DNA from: Mesorhizobium sp. WSM4311
GTDB lineage: Bacteria; Pseudomonadota; Alphaproteobacteria; Rhizobiales; Rhizobiaceae
DNA: 64,000 nt
Direction of reading: 5' to 3'
Assembly (NCBI RefSeq): GCF_002295115.1
Contig: NZ_NSFV01000014.1
Coordinates: forward strand, 62,001-126,000
Part shown: piece after piece, positions 39,948 through 49,673 of the stretch
Position numbering within the stretch: the first letter of the stretch is position 1
Layout of the letters: every line of letters begins with the position of its first letter
Program-made: the position numbers and the translations under genes
The notes under the pieces: generated by a model
The model's input: the letters and a program-made list of their open reading frames with translations, nothing else
The model's database searches: none
What the model was told of the DNA's origin: nothing

Positions 39948-41771
39948 ATGGGTGAGAATCGCAAGCTAGCCGCAATTCTAGCCGCAGACGTGGTCGGATA
40001 TAGTCGGCTCGCCAGCGAAGACGAAGATCGCACCTTGGCGAGGTTGCGGGCACTACGCAGCGACCTGATCGATCCGACCATCGCCGTGCACAACGGGCGC
40101 GTGATCAAGCGCACCGGGGATGGAGCGCTGGTCGAGTTCCGCAGCGTGGTGGATGCCGTGCGCTGCGCTATCGAGGTGCAGAACGGAATGGTGGAGCGCA
40201 ACGCCGGTGTACCGCAGGACCGTCGCATCGAGTTCCGGATCGGCATTCATCTGGGAGACGTTGTCGAGGAAAGCGACGGCGACCTGATGGGCGATGGTGT
40301 CAACATCGCTTCGCGTCTGGAGGGCGTTGCGGCGCCCGGGGCCATCTGCCTGTCCGAAGATGCCTATCGCCAGGTCAAAGCGAGGCTCAACCTCTCGGTC
40401 GCCGATCTCGGCAGCACGCAGCTCAAGAACATCGCCGAGCCGATCCGAGTTTATTCGCTGGCGGTCGGTGCCGCCGGCGCGAAGGCGATCGCGACGTCGG
40501 AACCCTCGACGAGCCGGCCGGCAGGATCAAAGTCGGCAAAGCTGTCGATCGCCGTCCTGCCGTTCGCCAATATGAGCGGCGACACCGAGCAGGACTACTT
40601 CGCCGACGGCATCAGCGAAGACATCATAACCGACCTGTCGAAGGTCGCCGGCCTCTCGGTCATCGCCCGCAACTCCAGCTTCACCTACAAAGGCAAGAAC
40701 ATCGATGTCCGGACGGTCGGGCGCGAGCTCGGCGTGACTGCGGTGCTCGAGGGCTCGATCCGCCGCGCCGGCAACCGCGTCAGGATCAATGCCCAGTTGA
40801 TCGATGCGCGGACCGGGACCCATGTCTGGGCGGACCGCTACGACCGCGACATGACCGATATCTTCGCGCTGCAGGACGACGTGACGCACCGCATCGTCGA
40901 AGCCCTCAGGGTTGCCCTGACCCCGGCCGAGTCGGCGCGCATCGCCCATACACCAACGAGAAACATCCAGGCGCATGATCTTTTCCTGCGCGGGCGCGAG
41001 GTCTTGTCCGGTCCTGATAAGACAAACGAGACATTCGAGCGCGCGGTCGCCTTGTTCACCCAGGCAATTGAGCTCGACCCCGACTATGCCGAACCGTATG
41101 CCGGCCTGGCTCACGCTTACAACCACGACTTTCAGAACCACTGGAGCGGGCGCACCGACAGCAAGGAACTCTCTGCCCATTATAGTCGGCTGGCGCTCGA
41201 GAAGGACCCCAACCTGCCCTATGGGCATTACATGGCCGCGCTGGTGAAGTTTTGGGAGAAGGATCCGGCCGGACATCGCGAAGAGGTGGAGAAGGCGCTT
41301 GCTCTCAACCCCAACTTCGCACTGGCCTTCGGCCTGCGCGGGGTGGGCAACATCTACAACGGCGCGCCGCTGGAGGCGATTCCGGATCTGAAGCACGCGC
41401 TGCGCCTCGATCCGCTGCAGGGCCATTTGACCTGGCACTTCATCGGCTCGGCTTATCTCCTGGCCGGGCAGTACCAGAAAGCGGTCGAGGCATTTCGCGA
41501 GCGTATCCGCGTGTCGCCCAAGACCGACCTGTCGCGGGGGCTCCTTATTGCCGCGCTTGGCCACCTCGGCGACGTCGATGAAGCACGGCGCGTGAGCGCC
41601 GAGCTAAAAGAGATAAACCCGAGCTATCGCTTTTCAGAGCACGTGGGGCGGCTACCCTTCAGCAATCCGGCCGACGCCGAACGCATCCGGCAGGGCTACG
41701 CCAAGGCGGCGATACCCGAATACGCGGACGAAAGCCCTGCGCCTGCACTAGAGGTTTCGAGGGGCCGCTAG
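39948..41771 (+). CDS. Class III adenylate cyclase with TolB-like and TPR domains
   Basis: 607 residues from the ATG at 39948, which has GGAGGG upstream (a GTG at 39918 is less likely). The cyclase catalytic domain (about 8-175) has ILAADVVGYSRLASED with the metal Asp, RTGDGALVEF and GDGVNIASRLEG. A TolB N-terminal-like module follows (about 198-330: IAVLPFANMSGDTEQDYFAD, YDRDMTDIFALQDDV), then TPR helices to the end. No membrane helix is obvious. This architecture is expanded in rhizobia. The middle module recurs in the gene at 60273. Confidence 0.92.
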   Translation: MGENRKLAAILAADVVGYSRLASEDEDRTLARLRALRSDLIDPTIAVHNGRVIKRTGDGALVEFRSVVDAVRCAIEVQNGMVERNAGVPQDRRIEFRIGIHLGDVVEESDGDLMGDGVNIASRLEGVAAPGAICLSEDAYRQVKARLNLSVADLGSTQLKNIAEPIRVYSLAVGAAGAKAIATSEPSTSRPAGSKSAKLSIAVLPFANMSGDTEQDYFADGISEDIITDLSKVAGLSVIARNSSFTYKGKNIDVRTVGRELGVTAVLEGSIRRAGNRVRINAQLIDARTGTHVWADRYDRDMTDIFALQDDVTHRIVEALRVALTPAESARIAHTPTRNIQAHDLFLRGREVLSGPDKTNETFERAVALFTQAIELDPDYAEPYAGLAHAYNHDFQNHWSGRTDSKELSAHYSRLALEKDPNLPYGHYMAALVKFWEKDPAGHREEVEKALALNPNFALAFGLRGVGNIYNGAPLEAIPDLKHALRLDPLQGHLTWHFIGSAYLLAGQYQKAVEAFRERIRVSPKTDLSRGLLIAALGHLGDVDEARRVSAELKEINPSYRFSEHVGRLPFSNPADAERIRQGYAKAAIPEYADESPAPALEVSRGR

Positions 41772-42334
41772 GTCGGCGGCGCGATGAAGGCCGGCACCAT
41801 TATTAAGTGGGTTTCCCCATCTCGGTGTTGGTATTTTTGATGGTATCCAACCACCTGATGTATTTTGGCGATTGGCAGGATGAAGGACCAAAAATCCTGG
41901 CTTAGTGCCGTTTTCACCAGTTTGGTTGCACCCAGTTAGAATCCGGCAACCGGAATTGAACCGCCGCCAACCAGCTGTCTCATGCGACATCCGCTCATCG
42001 AGGACGATGTCCAGTAAGCCCAACTCCAGGACGAAATATGCAGAGCGACCAAGGTCCCTTGCCATCGCTACGTTAAGACGCGAGGTCGCAGGCGGGTCAG
42101 CTTGGAGGCCGCAAGCAGACGGTCCGGATGCGGCATGCGGGTACCGATAGCAGATGCTTAACTGCGTCGACCCGAAGCGGGCGCGGACTGAATGTCAGAA
42201 AAGCGGCGCTTATGAAACGCTTCCAATTCAGCCTTCAGCTCGCAAACAGTCATGGTTGATTCGTCGATATCCTCGGCATTTTGATGTAAGCGCCCTGCCA
42301 TGTCAGCGCCTCCAACGAAGTGCATCCACTGGAG
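41772..42334. other. Gene-poor region, 563 bases
   Basis: Short frames on both strands, none with a domain I know. The minus-strand frame with ARDLGRSAYFVLELGLLDIV (about 41990-42060) might be a decayed gene, but I cannot name it. It adjoins the graveyard of truncated genes at 42.3-44.9 kb. Confidence 0.35.
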
Positions 42335-42919
42335 TCAGCCGATCTCGATCACGAGCTTGCCTTTCGCGCTGCGGTCCTTGATGGCCTGGTGCGCAAGATG
42401 CGTCTGGTCGAGGCTGAAGCGGCGGGGATCCAGCTGAGGCATCACCTGTCCAGCCTCTACCAGCGTTGTCGCCTCGCGCAGGATCTCGCCATGGTGCGCG
42501 CGTCCCTCGCCGGAGAGCATCGGCAGAAGCGTGAAGACGCCGGAATAAGTGGCGGCGCGGAAGGATAGCGGCGCCAGCGCATGGGTGCCCCAGCCGAGGC
42601 AGCTGACCACATGCCCGAAGCGGCGAATGGCATTGAAGGACCTGTCGAGCGTGGCCCCACCGACTGTGTCGTAGACTACGTCGAAGCCGGCTCCCGCGGT
42701 ATGCTCGGCGACATAGTCCTCGACAGTCCGCGTCTTGTAGTCGATCGGTGTGGCGCCCAGCCCCGAGATGAAGTCCGCCTTCGCGGGCGAATCCGCTGAG
42801 AAGACCTCGGCGCCTAGAGCAACCGCGATCTGGATCGCGACATGTCCGACACCACCGGCGGCCTTGCCGAATTCGCTGACCTTCATCCGCGCGTCATTGT
42901 CGAACTTCTCACCGACCAA
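42335..42919 (-). pseudogene. 5'-truncated zinc-type alcohol dehydrogenase / quinone oxidoreductase (MDR)
   Basis: The frame codes for the NADP-binding half of an MDR enzyme: KAAGGVGHVAIQIAVALGAE, then FDVVYDTVGGATLDRSF and a normal C-terminus (LAHQAIKDRSAKGKLVIEIG). The whole N-terminal GroES-like catalytic domain (about 140 residues) is missing. The first 20 residues of the open frame are the antisense of the LysR fragment, not MDR sequence. The break falls at about 42865-42885, the same point where the LysR gene on the other strand is cut. It cannot be a working enzyme. Confidence 0.82.
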
Positions 42920-43387
42920 CGGTTTTACAGTCTGCCGCGAAGGGAAGCGGATCTCGTCTTCCGAATCCGGCCATTCGGCGAGGCCGAGGTGATCTCTCGA
43001 CGGCTGTTACGCATGGACTATGGCGTCTATATCCGCGCCGGCCAGCCACACCCTATGCCGGGCAACGGTGCGGGTTGTGCGATGGTACTGATGGACACGG
43101 CGTTCGGCGGCATGCCCGATGTGGCCTGGATCCAGCGAATGTTGCCCAAGGCGCATGTGGTCCTGCGGAGCAACAATCGCGAAGTCCAAGCCCGGCTCTG
43201 CGCCCTAGGCGCTGGGATTGCAGTGCTGCCACGCCCGCTTGGGGATCCCACGGAAGGTATCGAACGTGTCGATCTCGGAGAACCGCCGCCGACTCGCGAT
43301 ACGTGGATCGGCTATCATAGGGACATGCGGCGCATGCGCCGTCTCCGAGCGCTGGTCGATCTGGTGATCGAGCGGCTGGCGAATTGA
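42842..43387 (+). pseudogene. 5'-truncated LysR regulator (effector domain only)
   Basis: LysR-type sequence starts around FADLHPRVIVELLTDQRF and runs through READLVFRIRPFG and LCALGAGIAVLPRPLGD to a normal end (ALVDLVIERLAN). The DNA-binding domain and linker (about 115 residues) are gone, so it cannot act as a repressor or activator. The first dozen codons are antisense MDR sequence. It shares the deletion junction with the MDR fragment; together they are the remains of a divergent regulator-target pair. Confidence 0.82.
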
Positions 43388-43446
43388 TCGGCACCAGGCA
43401 CTGGTGGAAGGGCCAACATCCTCTCGATGTCTGGCAAGATCATCGA

Positions 43447-44469
43447 TCAATTCTGGCTGTGCTCGGAATGTCCGGTCTGCGCGGGATGATCGCCGTCGAC
43501 CCACTGGACGATCATCCGGAATTGCACTTTCGCTTCCGAATACGTGCGATAGAAGTCGAGAAGTTCTCCCGTGGGTTCCGACAATCGTTGAAAGCCCGAA
43601 ATGAAGGCGACGACCGTGCCGATCGTCGTCTGCCCGCGGATCACAAGATAGCCGCCAACGATCAGGACCATTAGGGACCCCACCGCGTTGGCTATATTCA
43701 GCAATGTCTTCAGCCCGAATTTCAACAAATAGAATTCAATGCGATTGCTGAAGATCGTGCGTATGGTGCGGAAGGCTACTCGGCGCTTCGGCGAGTGGCT
43801 GGCGAAGGAATTGACTGCTTGGTTGCCAAGCTTTCGGACCAGCGCGACCTGCCGTTCCACGAGTGTGTTCAGGTCCTTCTGCATGTAAAGCGCAAGCAGG
43901 ATCTGCGGCAGGAGTGACATACCGCTGACCAGAGCGATCACCGGCTGCATGTAGATCATGTAAGATACGACGGAGATCATGATCGTGACGTTGACTACGC
44001 ATTCGGAGATGCTGGTGCCGACAAATCCGCCAACATAGTCGATCTCGTTGCCGATGATGCTGGCGGTCTGACCACTCCTTGCGTGGTCGCGAGCGGACCT
44101 TTGCGTGGCGACCAGAGCGAGTTGGTCGCGGGCCGTCTTGACCACGCTCTCTCCGAGCCAGCCCTGATAGACGATCATTGCGTATTTCAGCCCCGCATGC
44201 AGGAGTATAGTCGCAAGATACAGGCCGCCGAGCATCAGAAGTGCCCGTACGTTCTTGTCGGCGATCGCCACATCGACGACCCGTCTCTGCAGGTCGATAG
44301 GGATAAAGTTGGCCAAGGCAACCGAAATTGCGATCACGCTGATATAGACCTGATGCGTGCCGCTGGCGCGCCGGACAAAACTGGGAAACTTCTCGCCAGG
44401 GCGCATCGCATCGGCCCTCGGCTCAAACGGGGTGAAGCGCCCTGCAATTGTCGCGAAAATTCTGCTCAC
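43447..44469 (-). CDS. ABC transporter membrane domain lacking the ATPase, possibly truncated
   Basis: 340 residues, GTG start at 44469. Helices of an ABC exporter membrane domain are visible (VYISVIAISVALANFIPI, LLMLGGLYLATILLHAG, VNVTIMISVVSYMIYMQPV, LNIANAVGSLMVLIVGGYLV), ending with ISGFQRLSEPTGELLDFYRT. That is the point where an exporter normally continues into its nucleotide-binding domain. Here it stops after 30 more residues, and no ATPase frame follows. It is either a half-transporter whose ATPase lies elsewhere or a 3'-truncated gene. The fragments on both sides favour decay. Confidence 0.62.
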   Translation of the reverse strand: MSRIFATIAGRFTPFEPRADAMRPGEKFPSFVRRASGTHQVYISVIAISVALANFIPIDLQRRVVDVAIADKNVRALLMLGGLYLATILLHAGLKYAMIVYQGWLGESVVKTARDQLALVATQRSARDHARSGQTASIIGNEIDYVGGFVGTSISECVVNVTIMISVVSYMIYMQPVIALVSGMSLLPQILLALYMQKDLNTLVERQVALVRKLGNQAVNSFASHSPKRRVAFRTIRTIFSNRIEFYLLKFGLKTLLNIANAVGSLMVLIVGGYLVIRGQTTIGTVVAFISGFQRLSEPTGELLDFYRTYSEAKVQFRMIVQWVDGDHPAQTGHSEHSQN

Positions 44470-44891
44470 CTTCGGTACCCCTCCGTCGCCTCCAATTCCG
44501 GTCCAACCGCTAAGGACAACGTACCCTGTCGGTGACCAGCTGACAGGGCATTCTCAATCGGACCCCGAACTGTCGCTCGGCCATGCCTTGCGCGCCGGCA
44601 TCGGTGAAGGCCGCGAGGCGCGACGATCAGGATCAGAACCAGCGGATTGCAAAACTGCCGCAACAGGACCGCCAGCGCCTGTTCTCGCCGATGATCGGCG
44701 AACGTGTTTGGCCCGTTGCGCGCCTCGGTCGAAGTCAGCCCGGTAGGCCGAGAGCGGCATTCCTGCAGCACCTCGATAGCCGGTCGCGACCAGTAGGGCT
44801 CGCCAACGCCGCGCCACGTTGGGGATGCTGGGTTCTCGATCATCACGGTTTGATAGCGAAGAAGGCCGCGAGCCCCCTTGATCGACATCAA
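44466..44891 (-). pseudogene. N-terminal remnant of a P-type cation ATPase
   Basis: About 60 residues (near 44615-44795) match the cytoplasmic N-terminus of P-type ATPases: YWSRPAIEVLQECRSRPTGL, STEARNGPNTFADHR and LLRQFCNPLVLILIVA, the start of the first membrane helix. After that the frame turns Arg-rich and loses all similarity. The remaining 700 or so residues, including the DKTGT phosphorylation site, are absent. The stop overlaps the ABC gene's GTG start. Confidence 0.7.
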
Positions 44892-45375
44892 GGCTGGAGG
44901 AATTTACGATCCGAGCTGAAGCAGGCAGGCTGCGCGATAGATGCGCAGGAGAGCTCAGAGCGTTGCGGGAACCGGGACCACCGTCCTGCCGGAGCCGCGC
45001 CCAGGTGCTAGAATTTGATATGAGGCCCTGCGGGCGCGATCTCTAAACGTCTGTGAGATCCTCGAAGGCCGAGAAGTAGCGCAAATGCGCCATCTCGCCT
45101 GTTCGCTAGAATGTCAGCTGTTGGGATGCGGCTATGGTCTGCTCAACGACCGACATCAGGCCCAAAGCGGATGTCGTTTTCGTAAAGTTCACCTCAGTAA
45201 TGCGTCGTGAGAAAAATCCGATCGCTTGTCAGGCTGCTTCCAGCGCCGGCACTATCGCCCATCGCGATCGCGTTGCGGCGCAGTGAACCATCGCAGCGTC
45301 CTTTGCGGCGATCCGGCATCGGGCGTCTGGGGCTGCGGCACAACATCCGCGTCCGGCGCGTTGCCCCCGTCAGCC
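44892..45375. other. Gene-poor region, 484 bases
   Basis: It borders the truncated genes. No domain-bearing frame or clear signal was seen. It may contain further decayed sequence. Confidence 0.35.
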
Positions 45376-46926
45376 CTAGTCGCCCACGCGCCGCAGCGTG
45401 CCGAGATGATTGTCGTCGAGGAAGCCTATGGTCATGGCCGACGCCTTGCCGTCGGGGCCCACGACGAAGCTCACGCCGGTTGGCCTGTCCGGTGTCTCGG
45501 CATCGGGGAAGGTCAGGAAAAGATCGCCGTCGTAATGCGCCAGGGAATAGGACCGGGCGCCGGCCGGGCCGACCTTGAGCACGAGGCCGTCTCCGGCACT
45601 TGCCACGACGGCATTGCCGAAGAAGTCGTTGGCGTAGCGGCCTTCATAGGCGCTTGCCGGCCTGGCCGGCCTGGCCGGAGATGGCGGCGCGGCATAGGTG
45701 GCCTTGGCCGCCGCGACCGCCGGGCCGAACATTCCGGCATAGATGCCGTCCCATGCCTTGACCCAGTCCTTCTGCCCCGAACCGTCGAAGACGAGGTCCG
45801 CGAAACTTTCGGACAGCCCTTCCGGCACGCCGGTCGGAAAGGCGTTGGCGATGATGACGATGCCGAGCTTCTCCCGCGGGAAGATCGTCACCAGCGTGCG
45901 TGCGCCGACGCTGAAGGCACCGGCATGGCCCCAGCTCAAGCCATGCCGGCCGAATTCGACATTCCAGCCGAGGCCGTAGAAGGACGCCCCGCCGGAGACA
46001 GGGTTCTTGCCCCGCGTCATCAGCGGCACATGCGTCTGGTCGAGCGCATCGGCAGCTATCAGCGTCTTGCCGGCATAGACCCCGTTGCCGAGGATGAGGC
46101 GCACCCATTGCGAGAGATCGCGCGCGGTGGAACTGACGCCGCCGGCGGGCGCCTGCGCATCGGGATTGCGCTCTATCTTGGCGGCCCAGGCGCCATCGAC
46201 CTTGATGTGCAGCGCGGCACGATCGGCGTGCTTGACGAAGTCCGAATGACGGGAACTGGTCGAGGCCATGCCAAGCGGACGGTAGAGCTTCTCCTCGGCG
46301 ACCTCCTCCCAGGGCTTGCCTGTCGGCAGGGCGGCCGCGACGGCGCCCTCGGTCAGTCCGAAATTGCTGTAGGAGTAGCCGGCACGGAAGCTGGACGACG
46401 GCGGCACGAACCGCAGGCGATGCAGGATCTCGGCCCGGTCGTAGCCTATGTCCTCGAGGTCGTCTCCGGCGGTGCCGGGCAGTCCGCTGCGGTGCGAAAA
46501 CAGGTCACGGACGGTGAGTTGGCTGGTCGGATAGGGATCGGCCAGCCGGAAGGCCGGATCGAGGTCGGCGATCTTCGAATCCCAGGACACGATCCCGTCG
46601 CTGACCAGCGCCGCCACGACGGTTGCGGAGACCGGCTTGGAGAGCGAGGCGATCTGGAACACCGTGTCGGCGTCGACCGCCTCCGGCTTGCCGGCCTCGC
46701 GGTGGCCGAAACCCTTCAGGAAGATCACCTCATCGTCGTGCACCACGCCGATGGCGAGACCGGGCACCCCACCGTCCGCGACGGCGCCTTGGGCGAGCGC
46801 TTCTAGCTTCGACAGGGCGACAGCGATGCGCTCCGGCGCAATGGTGTCGGCCGACGCGGCACGCGGCCAAAGTGCCAGTAGGGCGATGCAGACCCAGATT
46901 CGCCAGAGGTTCCGTCCCAGCCGCAC
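45376..46926 (-). CDS. Exported serine hydrolase, beta-lactamase / penicillin-binding fold
   Basis: 516 residues, GTG start at 46926 with GGAGAGGAGGG upstream. Signal peptide WVCIALLALWPRAASA. Active-site motifs: S94-L-S-K97 (SxxK), Y186-S-N188 (YxN) and SWGHAG as the third motif. About 100 C-terminal residues (from YEGRYANDFFG) form the extra domain often fused to this fold. The family includes class C-like beta-lactamases, esterases and D-aminopeptidases. The substrate is unknown. Located in the periplasm; apparently monocistronic. Confidence 0.9.
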   Translation of the reverse strand: MRLGRNLWRIWVCIALLALWPRAASADTIAPERIAVALSKLEALAQGAVADGGVPGLAIGVVHDDEVIFLKGFGHREAGKPEAVDADTVFQIASLSKPVSATVVAALVSDGIVSWDSKIADLDPAFRLADPYPTSQLTVRDLFSHRSGLPGTAGDDLEDIGYDRAEILHRLRFVPPSSSFRAGYSYSNFGLTEGAVAAALPTGKPWEEVAEEKLYRPLGMASTSSRHSDFVKHADRAALHIKVDGAWAAKIERNPDAQAPAGGVSSTARDLSQWVRLILGNGVYAGKTLIAADALDQTHVPLMTRGKNPVSGGASFYGLGWNVEFGRHGLSWGHAGAFSVGARTLVTIFPREKLGIVIIANAFPTGVPEGLSESFADLVFDGSGQKDWVKAWDGIYAGMFGPAVAAAKATYAAPPSPARPARPASAYEGRYANDFFGNAVVASAGDGLVLKVGPAGARSYSLAHYDGDLFLTFPDAETPDRPTGVSFVVGPDGKASAMTIGFLDDNHLGTLRRVGD

Positions 46927-47101
46927 GTCCGACCCTCCTCTCCTGCATTCACCTGGCTATGATACAGGCCGGTGCAAACGAGGCCAATGCCTGCCGCCCC
47001 ACGGTCCGCCTTCGTCGCAATCGACCATCACCACGATTTCAGGCAATCTGACGGATGAAGGCGCGCCATGGGGAGACGGAGCGCCGCCAGGGAGGACTGA
47101 C

Positions 47102-48748
47102 ATGACCGGCTTGCCACGCTACGAGGACGCCGTTGCGGCCTTTCGCATCGAGGATGAAATCGCCAGGCTTGACGGCGACCCGGCGACCGGCATCAACGCC
47201 TATGTCGAATGCTGCGGCCGCCATGCCGGTGAGAACCGGCTGGCGCTGCGCGCCATCTCGGCCGGCGGCGAACTGCGGCAGTTCAGCTTCGACGACCTCG
47301 CGGACATGTCAGGCCGCGTCGCCAACCTGCTCAAGGATGCAGGCGTCGGCCCCGGCGATGTCGTCGCCGGCATGCTGCCGCGCATTCCCGAACTCATCGC
47401 GCTCATCCTCGGCACCTGGCGCATCGGCGCCGTCTACCAGCCATTGTTCACCGCCTTCGGCCCGAAGGCCATCGAGCACCGCCTCGGCTACAGCGGCGCC
47501 AAGCTGGTGGTGACCAATCCGGCCAATCGCGGCAAGCTCGACGAGATCGAGACCTGCCCGCCGATCGCCACCCTTCTTGGTCCCGGCGATGCCTTGCCTC
47601 AAGGCGACATCGATTTCCGCGCCGCCCTTGCCTCTGCCTCCCCCGATTGCGAACCCGTCATGCGCAAGGGCGACGACCTGTTCATGATGATGTCGACCTC
47701 GGGCACGACGGGCCTGCCCAAGGGCGTGCCGGTGCCGCTCAGCGCGCTGCTGGCCTTCGGCGCCTATATGCGCGACGCGATCGGACTGCGCCCCGATGAC
47801 GTCTTCTGGAACATCGCCGATCCCGGCTGGGCCTATGGCCTCTATTACGCCATCACAGGCCCGCTGCTGCTCGGCATCGCCACCACCTTCAACGAGGGCG
47901 CGTTCAACGCCAGGAACACCTATGATGTCATCGAGCGGCTCGGCGTCACCAGCCTTGCCGGCTCGCCCACCGCCTTCCGCCTGCTGCTCGCCGAAGGCCC
48001 TGAAGCCGCCGCCCGCATCAAGGGCCGGCTGCGGGTGGTGAGCAGCGCCGGCGAGCCGCTGAACCCGGAAGTGATCCGCTGGTTCGACGCCCATCTCGCC
48101 GTGCCCATCCACGACCATTACGGCCAGACCGAAAACGGCATGATGGTCAACAACCACCATGGGCTTTCGCATTCCGTGCGCGCGGGCTCGGCCGGCTTTG
48201 CCATGCCGGGCTATCGCATGGTGGTGCTGGACGACGAAGGCAACGAGCTCGGCCCCAACCAGCCCGGCATCCTCGCCGTCGACATCGCCAACTCGCCGCT
48301 GCGCTGGTTCGACGGCTACCACCAGGCCGAAACGCCGGCGATCGCGGGCGGCTACTACCGCACCGGCGACACGGTGGAATATGAGCCGGACGGCTCGGTG
48401 TCCTTCATCGGCCGCGCCGACGATGTCATCACCTCGTCGGGCTACCGCATCGGCCCGTTCGATGTCGAAAGCGCGCTCATCGAACATCCCGCGGTCAATG
48501 AGGCGGCTGTGGTCGGCGTGCCGGACCCGCAGCGTACCGAGATCGTCAAGGCCTTCGTCATCCTGGCGCCCGCCTACCAGGCCAGCCCTGACTTGGCCGA
48601 GGAACTGGCGCAACACGTCCGCAAGCGGCTCTCCGCCCACGCCTATCCGCGCGAGATCGATTTCGTCGCCGAATTGCCGAAGACGCCGAGCGGCAAGATC
48701 CAGCGGTTCCTGCTGCGGAAGGCAGAGGTGGAGAAGCGGAAGGGGTGA
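47102..48748 (+). CDS. AMP-forming acyl-CoA synthetase
   Basis: 548 residues from the ATG at 47102, with GGGAGG upstream. ANL-family motifs: TSGTTGLPKG near 199-208, YGQTENG near 341, YYRTGDTVEYEPDG near 418, GRADDVITSSGYRIGP with the hinge region, and PKTPSGKIQRFLLRK with the C-terminal catalytic Lys. It activates a carboxylic acid with ATP and CoA. Similarity is to acetyl/medium-chain acyl-CoA synthetases; chain length cannot be decided by eye. It is a single gene, divergent from the serine hydrolase. Confidence 0.93.
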   Translation: MTGLPRYEDAVAAFRIEDEIARLDGDPATGINAYVECCGRHAGENRLALRAISAGGELRQFSFDDLADMSGRVANLLKDAGVGPGDVVAGMLPRIPELIALILGTWRIGAVYQPLFTAFGPKAIEHRLGYSGAKLVVTNPANRGKLDEIETCPPIATLLGPGDALPQGDIDFRAALASASPDCEPVMRKGDDLFMMMSTSGTTGLPKGVPVPLSALLAFGAYMRDAIGLRPDDVFWNIADPGWAYGLYYAITGPLLLGIATTFNEGAFNARNTYDVIERLGVTSLAGSPTAFRLLLAEGPEAAARIKGRLRVVSSAGEPLNPEVIRWFDAHLAVPIHDHYGQTENGMMVNNHHGLSHSVRAGSAGFAMPGYRMVVLDDEGNELGPNQPGILAVDIANSPLRWFDGYHQAETPAIAGGYYRTGDTVEYEPDGSVSFIGRADDVITSSGYRIGPFDVESALIEHPAVNEAAVVGVPDPQRTEIVKAFVILAPAYQASPDLAEELAQHVRKRLSAHAYPREIDFVAELPKTPSGKIQRFLLRKAEVEKRKG

Positions 48749-48817
48749 AGGGCCGCCTATGCCGGCTCAAATCGGGCGACGCCGGCGCAGCGGCGCGTGC
48801 CCTGTTGCAGATCGGTT

Positions 48818-49633
48818 CTACATTATCGCTATGACCCTGCCCGCCGCATCGAGGCGACAACCGACTTGTGCTTGCCGGACTTCGATGCCACCGCGTCCCG
48901 CATAGTCTATTCGCACCTGGATCGGCGCCGTCAGTGCACTTCCACGTCGACGCAAGGCACCTGCGCTCACCGCGCGGACCCGCACGGCGCCAAGCGGCCT
49001 GGCGGCGGACAGGATCGCCGCGCGGCAGGCTTGCACGACCGCGACTGGCGTGCCGGGTTTCGCTTTCAGTGCTTCCAGGGGTGCAAAGGGATATCCCCTG
49101 GCGAGGTCGCCCTGACCGGCTTTGGAAGGCCTGAGGACGGGCGGCAGGGCGATCGATGGCCTGGCGGTCTTGGCAATGACGGCGTTGGCAGTGGCGGTCT
49201 TGCCAGCGGCGGTCTTGGCGGACCCAGTGCCTTTCGCGGCAGAACCGCTGGCTGCCGTGGCGGCCGAACCACCGGAAGCGGCCGCCGATCCGTTTCCGGC
49301 GGACGGATCGGCGCCCAGGCCGACACCGGTCGAAAGGCCTCCGCCTGTGGAGCCAACGTTGCCGCCGGCACTGACGCCTGCGGAGCCTACGCTACCGCTG
49401 GCACTGACGCCTGCGCTGACTGATCCGGCGCCTGCGCCGACGGAAGCGCCGACATTTGCTCCGCCGACACCGCCGACGCTCGCGCCCACCCCTACGGACG
49501 CGCCTTGCGAACCGGCGCTCACTCCGGCGTCGAGCCCGAGACCGCCGACCTTGCCGCCTAAACCTGCATCGAGGGCCGAAGCAGGCCCGATCGCGATGCC
49601 GATCGTCAACGCGGCCGCGACATATTTTTTCAC
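48818..49633 (-). CDS. Secreted Gly/Ser/Ala-rich low-complexity protein
   Basis: About 271 residues. I prefer the GTG at 49633, because AGGGAGG lies six to seven bases before it; an ATG at 49639 abuts that ribosome site and a longer frame begins at 49666. A signal peptide (KKYVAAALTIGIAIGPASA) is followed by about 120 residues of imperfect GASVGVGASVG and VSAGGNVGS repeats. A conserved-looking C-terminal domain of about 110 residues has VQACRAAILSAARPLGAVRV and VGCRLDAAGRVIAIM. It is exported. The Gly-rich repeats suggest a flexible or surface-structural part. Function unknown. Confidence 0.72.
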   Translation of the reverse strand: MKKYVAAALTIGIAIGPASALDAGLGGKVGGLGLDAGVSAGSQGASVGVGASVGGVGGANVGASVGAGAGSVSAGVSASGSVGSAGVSAGGNVGSTGGGLSTGVGLGADPSAGNGSAAASGGSAATAASGSAAKGTGSAKTAAGKTATANAVIAKTARPSIALPPVLRPSKAGQGDLARGYPFAPLEALKAKPGTPVAVVQACRAAILSAARPLGAVRVRAVSAGALRRRGSALTAPIQVRIDYAGRGGIEVRQAQVGCRLDAAGRVIAIM

Positions 49634-49673
49634 TGTCATCCTCCCTGCGCCGTGCATTTCGCTCACCTGTCTT

